Made by a program: the position numbers and the translations under genes
The notes under the pieces: model-generated
Told to the model about the DNA's origin: nothing
What the model saw: only the letters and a program-made list of their open reading frames with translations
Database searches by the model: none
Shown here: piece after piece, positions 55,270 to 64,000 of the stretch
Layout: every line of letters begins with the position of its first letter
How positions within the stretch are numbered: the stretch's first letter is position 1
NCBI RefSeq assembly: GCF_000001735.4
Contig: NC_003071.7
Span: forward strand, 7,619,151 to 7,683,150
DNA length: 64,000 nucleotides
Source of the DNA: Arabidopsis thaliana
Lineage: Eukaryota > Streptophyta > Magnoliopsida > Brassicales > Brassicaceae
Reading direction: 5' to 3'

Positions 55270-56661
55270 ATGGGGAAAGTTCCGTCGTCGTTTCGTAGTA
55301 TGCCGGCGAACTTATTGGTCAGAAAAACAACACCATCTCCTCCAGCGCCGCCGCGAGATTTTCGCAACAGAACCGCCGTGGGAGGAGATTCAGCCAAACT
55401 TCCCCAGAATACTCAAGCCCCTCGCGAGCCCTCCTTGAGGAATCCATTCAAGTCACCAAATCTCTCAGACGCTAAAAGCCTCTTCAATTCAATCGCCGCC
55501 ACTTCACGAATCCCACTCGATCTCAAGTTCCACAACTCTGTTCTTCAATCATACGGTTCAATCGCCGTCGTCAACGATACGGTGAAACTCTTTCAGCATA
55601 TTTTGAAATCGCAGCCTAATTTCAGGCCGGGACGTTCAACGTTCCTTATCTTGCTTTCACATGCTTGTAGAGCTCCTGATTCGTCGATTTCGAATGTTCA
55701 TAGAGTTCTTAATCTCATGGTTAATAATGGTTTAGAGCCTGATCAAGTAACTACCGATATCGCGGTGAGGTCTCTTTGCGAAACGGGTCGGGTTGATGAA
55801 GCTAAGGATTTGATGAAGGAGCTCACTGAGAAACACTCTCCTCCGGATACATATACTTATAACTTTCTACTGAAGCATTTGTGCAAATGCAAAGATCTTC
55901 ATGTTGTTTATGAGTTTGTTGATGAGATGAGAGATGATTTCGATGTTAAGCCGGATCTTGTTAGCTTCACTATCTTGATTGATAATGTTTGTAACTCTAA
56001 GAACTTGAGGGAGGCAATGTATCTAGTTAGTAAGTTAGGTAATGCTGGGTTTAAGCCGGATTGTTTCCTCTATAACACGATTATGAAAGGTTTTTGCACA
56101 CTGAGTAAAGGGAGTGAGGCGGTTGGTGTGTATAAGAAAATGAAGGAAGAAGGTGTTGAGCCAGATCAGATTACCTACAATACTTTGATATTTGGACTGT
56201 CGAAAGCTGGTAGAGTTGAGGAAGCTAGGATGTATTTGAAAACTATGGTTGATGCGGGGTATGAGCCGGATACTGCTACTTACACATCACTGATGAATGG
56301 AATGTGTAGAAAAGGTGAGTCTTTAGGTGCGTTGAGTTTGTTAGAAGAAATGGAAGCAAGAGGGTGTGCTCCAAATGATTGTACTTATAATACTTTGCTT
56401 CATGGATTGTGTAAAGCAAGGTTGATGGATAAAGGGATGGAGTTATATGAAATGATGAAATCAAGTGGTGTAAAGCTTGAGAGTAATGGTTATGCTACAC
56501 TTGTGAGGTCTCTGGTTAAAAGTGGCAAGGTCGCAGAGGCTTATGAAGTGTTTGATTATGCAGTTGATAGCAAGAGTTTGTCAGATGCTTCTGCGTACTC
56601 TACACTTGAAACTACCTTGAAATGGTTGAAAAAAGCTAAAGAACAAGGCTTGGTTCCATAA
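55270..56661 (+). CDS. P-class pentatricopeptide repeat protein
   Basis: Intronless, 463 aa from the first ATG at 55270 (upstream in-frame start is only a TTG). The N-terminal 60 residues are basic and Ser/Pro-rich (GKVPSSFRSMPANLLVRKTT), a probable organelle targeting peptide. From about residue 115 come around nine PPR units, such as PDTYTYNFLLKHLCKCKDLH, PDQITYNTLIFGLSKAGRVE, PDTATYTSLMNGMCRKGESL and PNDCTYNTLLHGLCKARLMD. No E or DYW domain. Likely acts on mitochondrial or plastid RNA; the target is unknown. Recalled locus AT2G17670. Confidence 0.93.
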   Translation: MGKVPSSFRSMPANLLVRKTTPSPPAPPRDFRNRTAVGGDSAKLPQNTQAPREPSLRNPFKSPNLSDAKSLFNSIAATSRIPLDLKFHNSVLQSYGSIAVVNDTVKLFQHILKSQPNFRPGRSTFLILLSHACRAPDSSISNVHRVLNLMVNNGLEPDQVTTDIAVRSLCETGRVDEAKDLMKELTEKHSPPDTYTYNFLLKHLCKCKDLHVVYEFVDEMRDDFDVKPDLVSFTILIDNVCNSKNLREAMYLVSKLGNAGFKPDCFLYNTIMKGFCTLSKGSEAVGVYKKMKEEGVEPDQITYNTLIFGLSKAGRVEEARMYLKTMVDAGYEPDTATYTSLMNGMCRKGESLGALSLLEEMEARGCAPNDCTYNTLLHGLCKARLMDKGMELYEMMKSSGVKLESNGYATLVRSLVKSGKVAEAYEVFDYAVDSKSLSDASAYSTLETTLKWLKKAKEQGLVP

Positions 56662-56994
56662 ATGGTATCCTCTAGCTGAGCTTTACCGACTTTCTTCTTT
56701 ATGCAAGTCCATATTTCATTTTTGAAGTAGTGTTACTCCAAAAGCAATGAATTTGTTTCGAAATATGCTGTTCGATTCTTAAGGGACCAGCAGTGATTTA
56801 TAATAGTAACTTTGTTGGTAATATTATTGTCACTTGAGATTTCTAAAGGTTTCCTTAACACTCGAGTTATTGATTGGGTGAAAGTTGTTGCTGTGTTTCT
56901 ATATGAACAGTCATATTCTATTATTCTGTTTGTATCAGCTTCTTGCCTTCAGTGTCATGTACTCTGTTCTTATGAGCTATTGTGAATACCATAA

Positions 56995-57255
56995 TTGGTT
57001 ATTGATCTTGCCTTGGGTTGTTGCTTGAGAGATCAAGCAAATAATATTTGCTTTGACAATTGCAATATCTGTTTGGGGTAAATGAGGCAGAGTATCTGAG
57101 TAAAGATTGTTTCTTGTGAACAATTTTGGTTATTGATCTTGCCTGGGATTGTTGCTTGAGAGATCAAGCAAATCATATTTGCTTTGACAATTACGCTATA
57201 TGTTTGGGGTATTAAATCAGGCAGAGTATCTGAATAAAGAGATCGTTTCTCTTGT
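56995..57255 (+). repeat. Tandem duplication with internal hairpin
   Basis: Copies at about 56995-57117 and 57126-57255 share ttggttattgatcttgcct, gttgcttgagagatcaagca, atatttgctttgacaatt and gcagagtatctga in the same order. Each copy contains the perfect palindrome GCTTGA-gaga-TCAAGC. About 85-90 percent alike by eye. No open frame; lies 330 bp beyond the PPR stop. Confidence 0.85.
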
Positions 57256-58336
57256 TTGGCTGCAAGAAGAGACTATTATCTTCTTGAACAATCTTTTCTT
57301 ATATGCTCTGTTTTAACACTAAGCAGCCCAAGTGCAGAGTATTTGTGAATTATCAGTTGAATTACAAAGTACAAACCAAATCATTGAGGGGGACAAGAAA
57401 ACAGAGGACAACGTTAATGGAATCATGAAGAAGATTTATAAGTGGTCAACATTCTGGTATTAGTCTATTTCATTGTTTATGACCAAATTCTAATCATTTG
57501 GTGAATAAACTCTTTTGTTTATTTTGATTTCTCTTCTGTCATGTTTCATTATCTAGTGTATTTTGCTGCAACATCTGTTTCTTTGTCTCCCCCATTAAAC
57601 AATAGAACGCTACGGAAATAGATACATATTAGGAAGAAATGTACGTACCGCGAGGTCCACGAATACATGATTCGCCTACCATCATTGTGTAATCTATCGA
57701 TTATCATAGCCTCCAGCTTTTTCTTTTAGTATAAGTTACTCCTAGCTGTCATGTTCTTATATATATCTTGCATATCTATGACTATGTACTCTAGAGAATA
57801 TGAAGGAAGCAATAATAGACAATTATGGAGACAAGATGATAAGAATAATCTGAGAGCTTGCCGTGTTCGTGGTCACAGAGAGATAATTAAACAATGACAA
57901 TGGTGCAAAGATCCTCATTTTTTTAAGACTTTTAATATTTAAGACAGACACAATTGCTCAAGAGCTTAATATAACTCTTGGAGTTTCCATTATGAGCTAG
58001 GTTGCTTATGAAGAAGACTAGTCATTCAACGTAGAGACTCTGTTGAGCAGTATAATTCCGTGAGTGCTAAAAAAGATGTAGCTTTTGTAAAGAAGACATG
58101 ATTTTATAGTTTCAATCCAATCATATATCTTCTAATATCGATTTATAATTTTATAAATGTAGCGTATAATTAATATTTATAACTAAAGAAGTAAAGAGCA
58201 TAGCCAAGAAAATACTAAACTCAAACTATATATCACGCCACAATTATAAATCACTTTTGTTTTTTTGCTAATCCCCTATGTGCAAATTAAGTGATGTATA
58301 AGGTTATTATACACACATCTTAAATAACTACGTGAA

Positions 58337-58520
58337 TTAAATATTTATCCTGTTTGTGTTATAAATTATAAATTATTGTTTAAGAAAGTATTTGATCAAT
58401 AACAAAAAATATATGATTTATAACACAAACAAGATAAATATTTAAAAATATATTTCTTAGATAAAAAGAATGAGAACATCACTTAAACAAGATAAATATT
58501 TAAAAATATATTTCTTAGAT
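58337..58520. repeat. Inverted repeat plus 36-bp direct repeat
   Basis: 58337-58366 and 58416-58445 are reverse complements at 29 of 30 positions around a 49-bp loop, able to form a long AT hairpin. A 36-bp stretch at 58427-58462 (begins aaacaagataaatattt) is repeated exactly at 58485-58520. MITE-like or foldback origin is possible but no target duplication was identified. Confidence 0.8.
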
Positions 58521-58753
58521 TAAAATAATTTATAGTCATCAAATAAATTACGTAATAACTAAAAATTGTTTTCTTTCTTTCTTTTTTTTGGCTCGACAAA
58601 CAAATAATATCCGCTAAACTATCATATGTAAACCAAATTTTGGGTAATATCAGAATTTTATCGAAAGAGGATTATGTACAGGATATGAAATCATATATGT
58701 TATCAAAATTAAACTAAAAAAAGTTTTAAACTTTAAATGTTCCGTTGTGGTCT

Positions 58754-58800
58754 AGGCTACTACCTAGTTTTTTTTTTTTTTTTACAGGCTACTGTCTAGT
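58754..58800 (-). repeat. Poly(T) insertion between imperfect 15-bp repeats
   Basis: aggctactacctagt (58754-58768) and aggctactgtctagt (58786-58800) match at 13 of 15 positions and flank 17 bp made almost wholly of T. Same form as the micro-insertions at 34969 and 41255 but with two mismatches and no GAC junction. Confidence 0.4.
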
Positions 58801-60032
58801 TCATATCTTAGAAACTCGCGTGTCATTAATATCTTAGGAGCATCTCTATTACAAAAGATACCACGTAAAAGCTTTTATGTTGAACATTGAAATTGTAACC
58901 AAAGATAGAGGATCAATGCAAATCATCATGAACTTAAGGATATACTCTGGATCGGATGCCAACCTACACCAAAAAATTATTATTATTTTCTTTTGTCAAA
59001 TATTTAACGTACAAAATAAATTTGTCACAACAAGAGTCGCAGATTTAACATAGTCGAGCAAAAAGACGGAGTGACAATATTATAAATAAATAAAAATCGT
59101 AAATAAATTGATTTTTTAGCTATATTGGAATTAAACAATAATGCATTTCTATAATATTATTTTTCTTTACAAAACAATAAAAACATTTTACAGCAAAATA
59201 TTACTCATATAATTTATATTTTTAAATGTAATTCGAGTAATTAAATTCAAAATATGGGTCATTCTAATAAATTTTCTTTTGTTTATTTGCATAACAAAGT
59301 ATTATTACGACAAACTTTTCTATCATTTCTTATATAGTATAAGTGAAAAATGCACCTCCCATATAATTTATTTATTTTTCACAAAGCACATGCTCTTTAA
59401 TTTGTAGCTACATAAATATAGATCCCATAAACTTTTACAATTGAAAATTTGATTCCGTAACTTCTACATTTAACATTATGCATTAGTCTTATTCATAATA
59501 TGTAAATCTAATTTTTATTTTACTAGTAACAATATTTAATGATTTCTTAATTTTGAATTCTTTTCAATATTGTTAGTGACTCTTCTGCCAGACCCAATAC
59601 ATAGAAAAATCAAATGTTGCAGCAATCAATAAAATGCCGATACAATCAACGAAAGATTCGACTATTTTCCACGTGTCATAACACAAGATGTTGAGGCTAA
59701 TCAGACAATATAGGTATGATAGGACGAGGCATAATATGGTTGAGGAAGATCTGCATTTCTTTACCTACCGAGACAATTCATAGACCGTTGACATTATTTT
59801 AATTTTAGAGTAATCGACTATCTATTAATTATGTGGCGAAACCGGAAGCATAACAGTCGATGACTCATCAACTATGTGGCCAAATTATTACGCAGAATGT
59901 GACAATCGACTTTAAAAATTATCATGACAACTCAGAATCACACATTTTGCCCATAACAATCGGACAAAAGTAAAATAATATATATCTTATATTTGTTGAA
60001 GTTTTGTTGGTTGATGTTACAAACTTTTATGT

Positions 60033-60040
60033 TATAAATA
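60033..60040 (+). promoter_or_regulatory. TATA box of the DUF241 gene
   Basis: tataaata, 51 bp before the ATG at 60091, implying a leader of about 25 nt rich in CAA. Confidence 0.75.
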
Positions 60041-60090
60041 GAGCTCGTTGAATAAAATCAGTATAGAGAAACAACAAAACTCAAACCAAT

Positions 60091-60969
60091 ATGGTGATGA
60101 TGATGATCAAGAACCATGTAAGATCTATAAGCTTACAATCAAGATCTCATCCTAGCACAGCAGCGATCGAGGAGTCGCTCGACAAATTTCTTATCACTAT
60201 GAACACGTCGACAATGGCGTCGTCTGAGTCGGTTCACTCCGGTTTATCGGGGTTGGAGGATCTGTACGACTGTTCGGAAGATCTTCTGAAGATGGGTTCG
60301 ACGCAAAGGGTGTTGTCGTTTAGTGATGAGAAGAAGAAGAAGAAGAGGAAAGTGAAGGGAGAGTTTATGGAGGAAATGCTTGATGGTTCGTTGAGGCTAA
60401 TGGATATATGCAACGTCTCGAGGGATCTCATGGTTGAGACTCATGAGCATGTTCTTGGTCTTCAGTCTTGTGTTAGGAGAAGGAAAGATGTCGACGTCTC
60501 GGGATATGTCGGGTTTAGGAAAAACATGAGGAAAGAAGTGAAGAAGCTTCTTGGATCTTTAAAGAACATTAATGTAGGGTTAGTGATGAGAGATCATGGT
60601 TATGATCAAGACGGTGATATTCATTTCTTGGCCGTGATTCATGCAATGAGACGTGTCGTTTATATGACAGTTTCGGTCTTAAAGTCTTTCTTTGAGTTCT
60701 TGTCGGGACGACAAAACGGGAACGACGTAAGGAGCAAGTTGGCTTTAGTTCTCATGAACAAGAAGTTTCATGATCACGATAAGATGGTCAAAAACGAGTT
60801 GGAGAATGTAGATTCCGCGATTTGTGGAGATTCTATCTCTCATGATGATCTTCATGAGAAGCTTGAGGAAGTTGAGGTATGGATTGGAAAATTCGAGAAG
60901 AGTCTTGAAGGATTGTTTCGAGGGTTGATTAAAACACGAGCCTCGCTTCTCAACATAATCTCTCAATAG
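60091..60969 (+). CDS. DUF241-family plant protein
   Basis: Intronless, 292 aa. Begins with the family hallmark HVRSISLQSRSHPSTAAIEE (about residues 9-28), then LSGLEDLYDCSEDLLKM, a Lys-rich stretch, LDGSLRLMDICNVSRDL and helical segments to IKTRASLLNIISQ. The DUF241 family (BPS1-related helical proteins) is common and tandemly expanded in plants. Biochemical role unknown; some members affect root or boundary development. No signal peptide; helical throughout, with a coiled-coil-like end (DDLHEKLEEVEVWIGKFEKS). Recalled locus AT2G17680. Confidence 0.9.
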   Translation: MVMMMIKNHVRSISLQSRSHPSTAAIEESLDKFLITMNTSTMASSESVHSGLSGLEDLYDCSEDLLKMGSTQRVLSFSDEKKKKKRKVKGEFMEEMLDGSLRLMDICNVSRDLMVETHEHVLGLQSCVRRRKDVDVSGYVGFRKNMRKEVKKLLGSLKNINVGLVMRDHGYDQDGDIHFLAVIHAMRRVVYMTVSVLKSFFEFLSGRQNGNDVRSKLALVLMNKKFHDHDKMVKNELENVDSAICGDSISHDDLHEKLEEVEVWIGKFEKSLEGLFRGLIKTRASLLNIISQ

Positions 60970-62709
60970 GTGTTTATGTAATATTGTCATCTTTGTGGGC
61001 ATTCAGTTTTAGAGGATTTGCCGGAGGGATACATATTATACAACCATAAACATAAGATTTTGTAATCACTAGTTAATTCATTTTATAAAAATATGTATTC
61101 TTTTATAAAAACAAAACAATTTTTTCGTGTACACGTTTTTGTATAATTTGGTATTGATGTTACACATTTGAATCTCGGTTTTTTTCTTTTCTTTCTTTTA
61201 CGTCAAAAACAAAAAAACTGTACACGATGAAAATGAGGAAAGTGTTGTGCCAAATCACGAATTAGTACCCATGTCTGTTGATGCTCTAACAATTCTTTCC
61301 ACAAGACCACAACTCCACAAGTAACCCGCGCTATGTTTTCACGGGTATCGACAATGTTCTCAGGTTCCACTATAAACTCATTATCCATTGAGAATTTAGT
61401 GCGCAGAGGAGTTGCTTCAAGTTGATTGACCAATACTTTTTTCAATTGTTAGACATAAACACTGAATACAAATCTTTGAACAACCTGACTTAGATCATCC
61501 TCATTGCACAATAAAACACAGTTTTTTTTTTTTTTTTTTTTAAATGAAAAATAAAATAAAATGTTATTTAGTGCTTTTAGGAGGAAGACTCACTGTCTTT
61601 CATGTCTCTGCAAAGACATTTTCTTACTTTTAAAGACATCACACTTGACTAATAAATGACTCAAATTAAAATAATGTTAATTTTTATAATAAACTATAAT
61701 AAAGACATCTCTAAAAAAGTCACCAATGAGAATGCTCTTAGGAACCAAATTTTGCATGAGGAAAACTGTTAGCTAAGTTAGGGTCTGGTTTAGAACTCAA
61801 GTCCAACTTTCAAAATTTAAAAGAACTAACTTAGTCAGGTTACGGGTTCTTGGGAATACGTTTGTAGTCGAAAGAACTGTTTTCTCGATCGAAATTTTTG
61901 GTAAAACATGAATGAAAGAAAGGTGATCTCCGACGAAAAATTAATAACCTAATTTATCATGAGGTTTTGTAGACTAATTTTCTTTTTACTAAAGTAGTGT
62001 ATTTAAGACTCGGTAATCAATTAACTATGTTCAGAATTTTTGGTTGTTTGGATTGACTTTTGGGTAAAAGAATTTAGAATTGCAAAGAATTGCAAACAAT
62101 CGGTTTGTTCGGATTAGGTAAAAGCATTCCGAATTGAAAACCTAAGTTTGTCTTGGACCCCTAAAATTTAAGCTTAATTTATCAATTTCGGTACATTTGC
62201 AAAGTTCAGTCCAATTCAAATATTCGGTTTAGACCAAAAGTTCGAATAATGAAAAAAAAACATCTGAAAGTTGTGGAATTTTTTTTTAAAGCAAATTGGT
62301 AAACCATAAGAACTTCTTTAAAAGTCCACCACATCATTTATCCTTCAAAATCTCCCCAAATACGAAATCAAGCAAGTCTTCCAAAATTTAGAATCTCCAA
62401 TACACCATGTTGGGAAACAAACCAACTTTTTACATCCGAAGATTATAGATATATTGTCTAATATATCAATCAAGTCCAACTCCAATTAGAAGAAAGTTTT
62501 TTTGGAAAAAAGCCCTAAACAAATTTGTGCAAGTTTTACCACTTGGACCCAAAGCGGACAATATCATCCTAATCGAAAAAGTTGGAATGGGCTTGGAGAG
62601 CCCAACAACCCTATTTTTTAGAAAACAATAAATTTATTTGCAAAACGACATGAAAATCATCGTACAAAACATTCAAGATATATGATGAATTATTTGATTA
62701 TTACCACGT

Positions 62710-62935
62710 CAGTAGTTATGAAGATAAGATTTTACAGTACACGTTGATATAAAGATGAGATTTCGCTGTACACGTCAGTTATTTAGATAAAATTTCACAG
62801 TACACGTCAGTTATAAAGATAAGATTTCACAGTACACATCAGTTATAAAGATAAGATTTCACAGTACACGTCAGTTATAAAGATAAGATTTCATTGTACA
62901 CGTTAGTTATAAAGATAAGATTTCACAATACACGT
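62710..62935 (+). repeat. Seven tandem 32-bp-type repeats in the SDC promoter
   Basis: Copies: 62710-62744 (35 bp, diverged), 62745-62775 (31 bp, diverged), then 62776-62807, 62808-62839, 62840-62871, 62872-62903 and 62904-62935 (32 bp each). The last five differ by only a few bases. Each unit has ataaagataagatttcac followed by gtacacgt. In A. thaliana this array is the known RNA-directed DNA methylation target that keeps SDC silent through DRM2 and CMT3 in vegetative tissue. The repeat units are CG-poor (mainly the one CG in cacgt), so methylation must be largely non-CG. Confidence 0.95.
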
Positions 62936-62974
62936 CAGCCCTAACACAAAACATACTAGGGTTTGATGTGTACC

Positions 62975-62984
62975 TATAAGTATA
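62975..62984 (+). promoter_or_regulatory. TATA-like box of SDC
   Basis: tataagtatag, 40 bp downstream of the last tandem repeat; transcription would start near 63005, about 660 bp before the ATG. Confidence 0.55.
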
Positions 62985-63667
62985 GAGGTTTAAAGCAGAA
63001 TGAGCAAAACAAAAAAATCTTAGAGACTCACGCCGCTTGGAAGAATTCCAAACATTTCAAGAGATCTCTAAGATTTGGCAATCCAAACACCATTAAAACC
63101 TAAACAACACAAAATAGTTTTTTTTACCAATCTGTAAAACTGTCTCGATCAGAAACATTTAAAATTTACTCAAACACCATCAAATCCCAATTATTTTCTT
63201 TCAACATCATAAACTGCGGTTCCAGACATATCCTCCGACTAAAATCTACCGATATAAATGTAAATCTAGCATAAAATAAATTTCTCTCTGTTAGTTACTT
63301 ATTTTTATATCATAATTAACATTTCACCGGTTTTCAATGATATTCAATTAGTTCACCTTACAATTTATTCATTTTCATTATATATTTTTTAGTCAGCAAA
63401 CTGATTGAGCTTTTTCTCAACTCTTTAAGGTTTGAAAGGAAGTAAAGTTGAACTCTCGTGCTCAAAGATCTGCACAGGTAAAAGTTTCTCGACTTGAGCT
63501 AGTGAATCCGACCATTTATTCATTTTCATTTTTTATAAGGAAATGAGTGAATTTTGTTTCCCTATAGACTAAAAATGCACTATCCATATTTTATTCTTTA
63601 ATAGGCCAAAGCATACAAACTATTTGGAGCGTTAAAACAACAATAGTAGCAAAAACAGGGGAGAGAA

Positions 63668-64000
63668 ATGGGTGATTGGTCAAAGCTACCAGAGGAGCTT
63701 CTTGGTTTAATTGCTCTCAGACTTTACTCCGTCATCGAACTCATCCGTTTCCGGAGCATATGCAAGTCATGGCGCTCCTCTGCTTCCGGCGTCAACAAGA
63801 ACCATTCCCTGAGCTCCCCTCTCATCTACTTCAAGCCGCTCCAAATCATTCTCGCTCGCGCACAAGCAAACGGACAAATTTTGAGCAAGTATCATGGCAC
63901 GGTCCTCTCACGTGCCACATTCTTTCGCGTCACACTCGCCTCCTCTCCGGACCAAGGGTGGTTGATCAAATCAGACACCGATCTCAAATACCGGAATTTC
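63668..64000 (+). CDS. SDC: SDC F-box protein (5' part only)
   Basis: Partial; runs off the right edge with the frame open (111 codons). Starts at ATG 63668: MGDWSKLPEELLGLIALRLY, then IELIRFRSICKSWRS, a clear F-box (about residues 4-45) for SKP1 binding in an SCF ubiquitin ligase. The following part (PLIYFKPLQIILAR..., VTLASSPDQGWLIKSD) resembles the start of a DUF295/kelch-like region found in this plant F-box group. SDC (SUPPRESSOR OF drm1 drm2 cmt3) is normally silenced; loss of non-CG methylation releases it and gives curled leaves and dwarfing. Identity rests on the F-box plus the seven repeats upstream, a combination I know only at AT2G17690. Confidence 0.93.
   Translation, partial: MGDWSKLPEELLGLIALRLYSVIELIRFRSICKSWRSSASGVNKNHSLSSPLIYFKPLQIILARAQANGQILSKYHGTVLSRATFFRVTLASSPDQGWLIKSDTDLKYRNF

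Larger units (their letters stand above)
56662..60090. other. 3.4-kb intergenic with tandem and inverted repeats
   Basis: Gene-poor. It contains a tandem duplication of about 125 bp with internal hairpins (56995-57255), a 30-bp inverted repeat plus a 36-bp direct repeat (58337-58520), and a poly(T) insertion between imperfect 15-bp repeats (58754-58800). The rest is AT-rich. The last 60 bp hold the TATA box of the DUF241 gene. Confidence 0.6.
60970..63667. other. Intergenic upstream of SDC with silencing-target repeats
   Basis: 2.7 kb. From 60970 to about 62690: the DUF241 3' end, a 22-nt poly(T) at 61521-61542, and AT-rich sequence with no gene. 62710-62935: seven tandem repeats. 62975-62984: TATA-like site. 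63000-63667: leader, possibly with a short intron (donor CACAG|GTAAAAG at about 63478, acceptor TTTAATAG at about 63604). Confidence 0.65.

Noticed and set aside
61521-61542. Poly(T) tract of 22 as another retro-insertion
   Set aside because: No matching flanking duplication could be found on either side.
62710-62935. CRISPR array
   Set aside because: Units are contiguous without unique spacers and the context is a plant promoter.

Overview
The window looks like nuclear plant DNA from Arabidopsis thaliana. Genes are intron-rich with short AT-rich introns and GT-AG borders, separated by AT-rich spacers. From memory, not from a search, gene order and protein lengths match chromosome 2, loci about AT2G17520 to AT2G17690. 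Exon coordinates come from joining open frames at GT/AG sites with phase checked by hand; they are predictions, not transcript evidence. UTR limits are mostly not resolved.

Layout. 1-1779: 3' part of the ER-stress sensor IRE1A (+). 5028-6908: intronless PPR gene (+). 7368-9474: SR-protein kinase (+). 11512-12339: unknown plant protein (-). 15345-18062: TON1-recruiting-motif protein (-), followed by 5 kb of gene-free AT-rich DNA. 23336-24318: HMGB4 (-), divergent from a cis-prenyltransferase at 25936-26823 (+). 27357-30916: bacterial-type poly(A) polymerase/tRNA nucleotidyltransferase AGS1 (+). 32107-37069: two tandem DC1-domain genes (-). 38347-40974: dead 5'-truncated LINE (-). 45014-47111: mitotic cyclin CYCB2;1 (+). 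47487-48755: PSAT2 (+), tail to tail with SERAT3;1 at 49088-51076 (-). 51891-53786: acyl-activating enzyme (+). 54209-54418: small NOI/RIN4-like gene (+). 55270-56661: second intronless PPR gene (+). 60091-60969: DUF241 gene (+). 63668 to the end: 5' part of the F-box gene SDC (+).

Most exciting feature: the SDC promoter carries seven tandem 32-bp-type repeats (62710-62935) just upstream of a TATA-like box. In A. thaliana these are the known target of RNA-directed, non-CG DNA methylation that silences SDC, so the system is real but already described.

Less obvious and possibly unannotated: a series of LINE-type footprints. A 2.6-kb LINE copy has a perfect 18-bp target duplication. A 152-bp tail insertion and two micro-insertions of 17-19 bp, little more than '(T/C)GAC + poly(A)', sit between 15-17-bp duplications; two weaker candidates exist. 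A 376-bp non-autonomous Helitron has clean TC...hairpin-CTAG ends in an A/T target. Several local direct or inverted repeats mark recent DNA rearrangement.

Functional links are limited, as usual for a plant chromosome. PSAT2 (phosphoserine synthesis) and SERAT3;1 (serine to O-acetylserine) lie on adjacent metabolic steps. CYCB2;1 has a good MSA-type mitotic element upstream.
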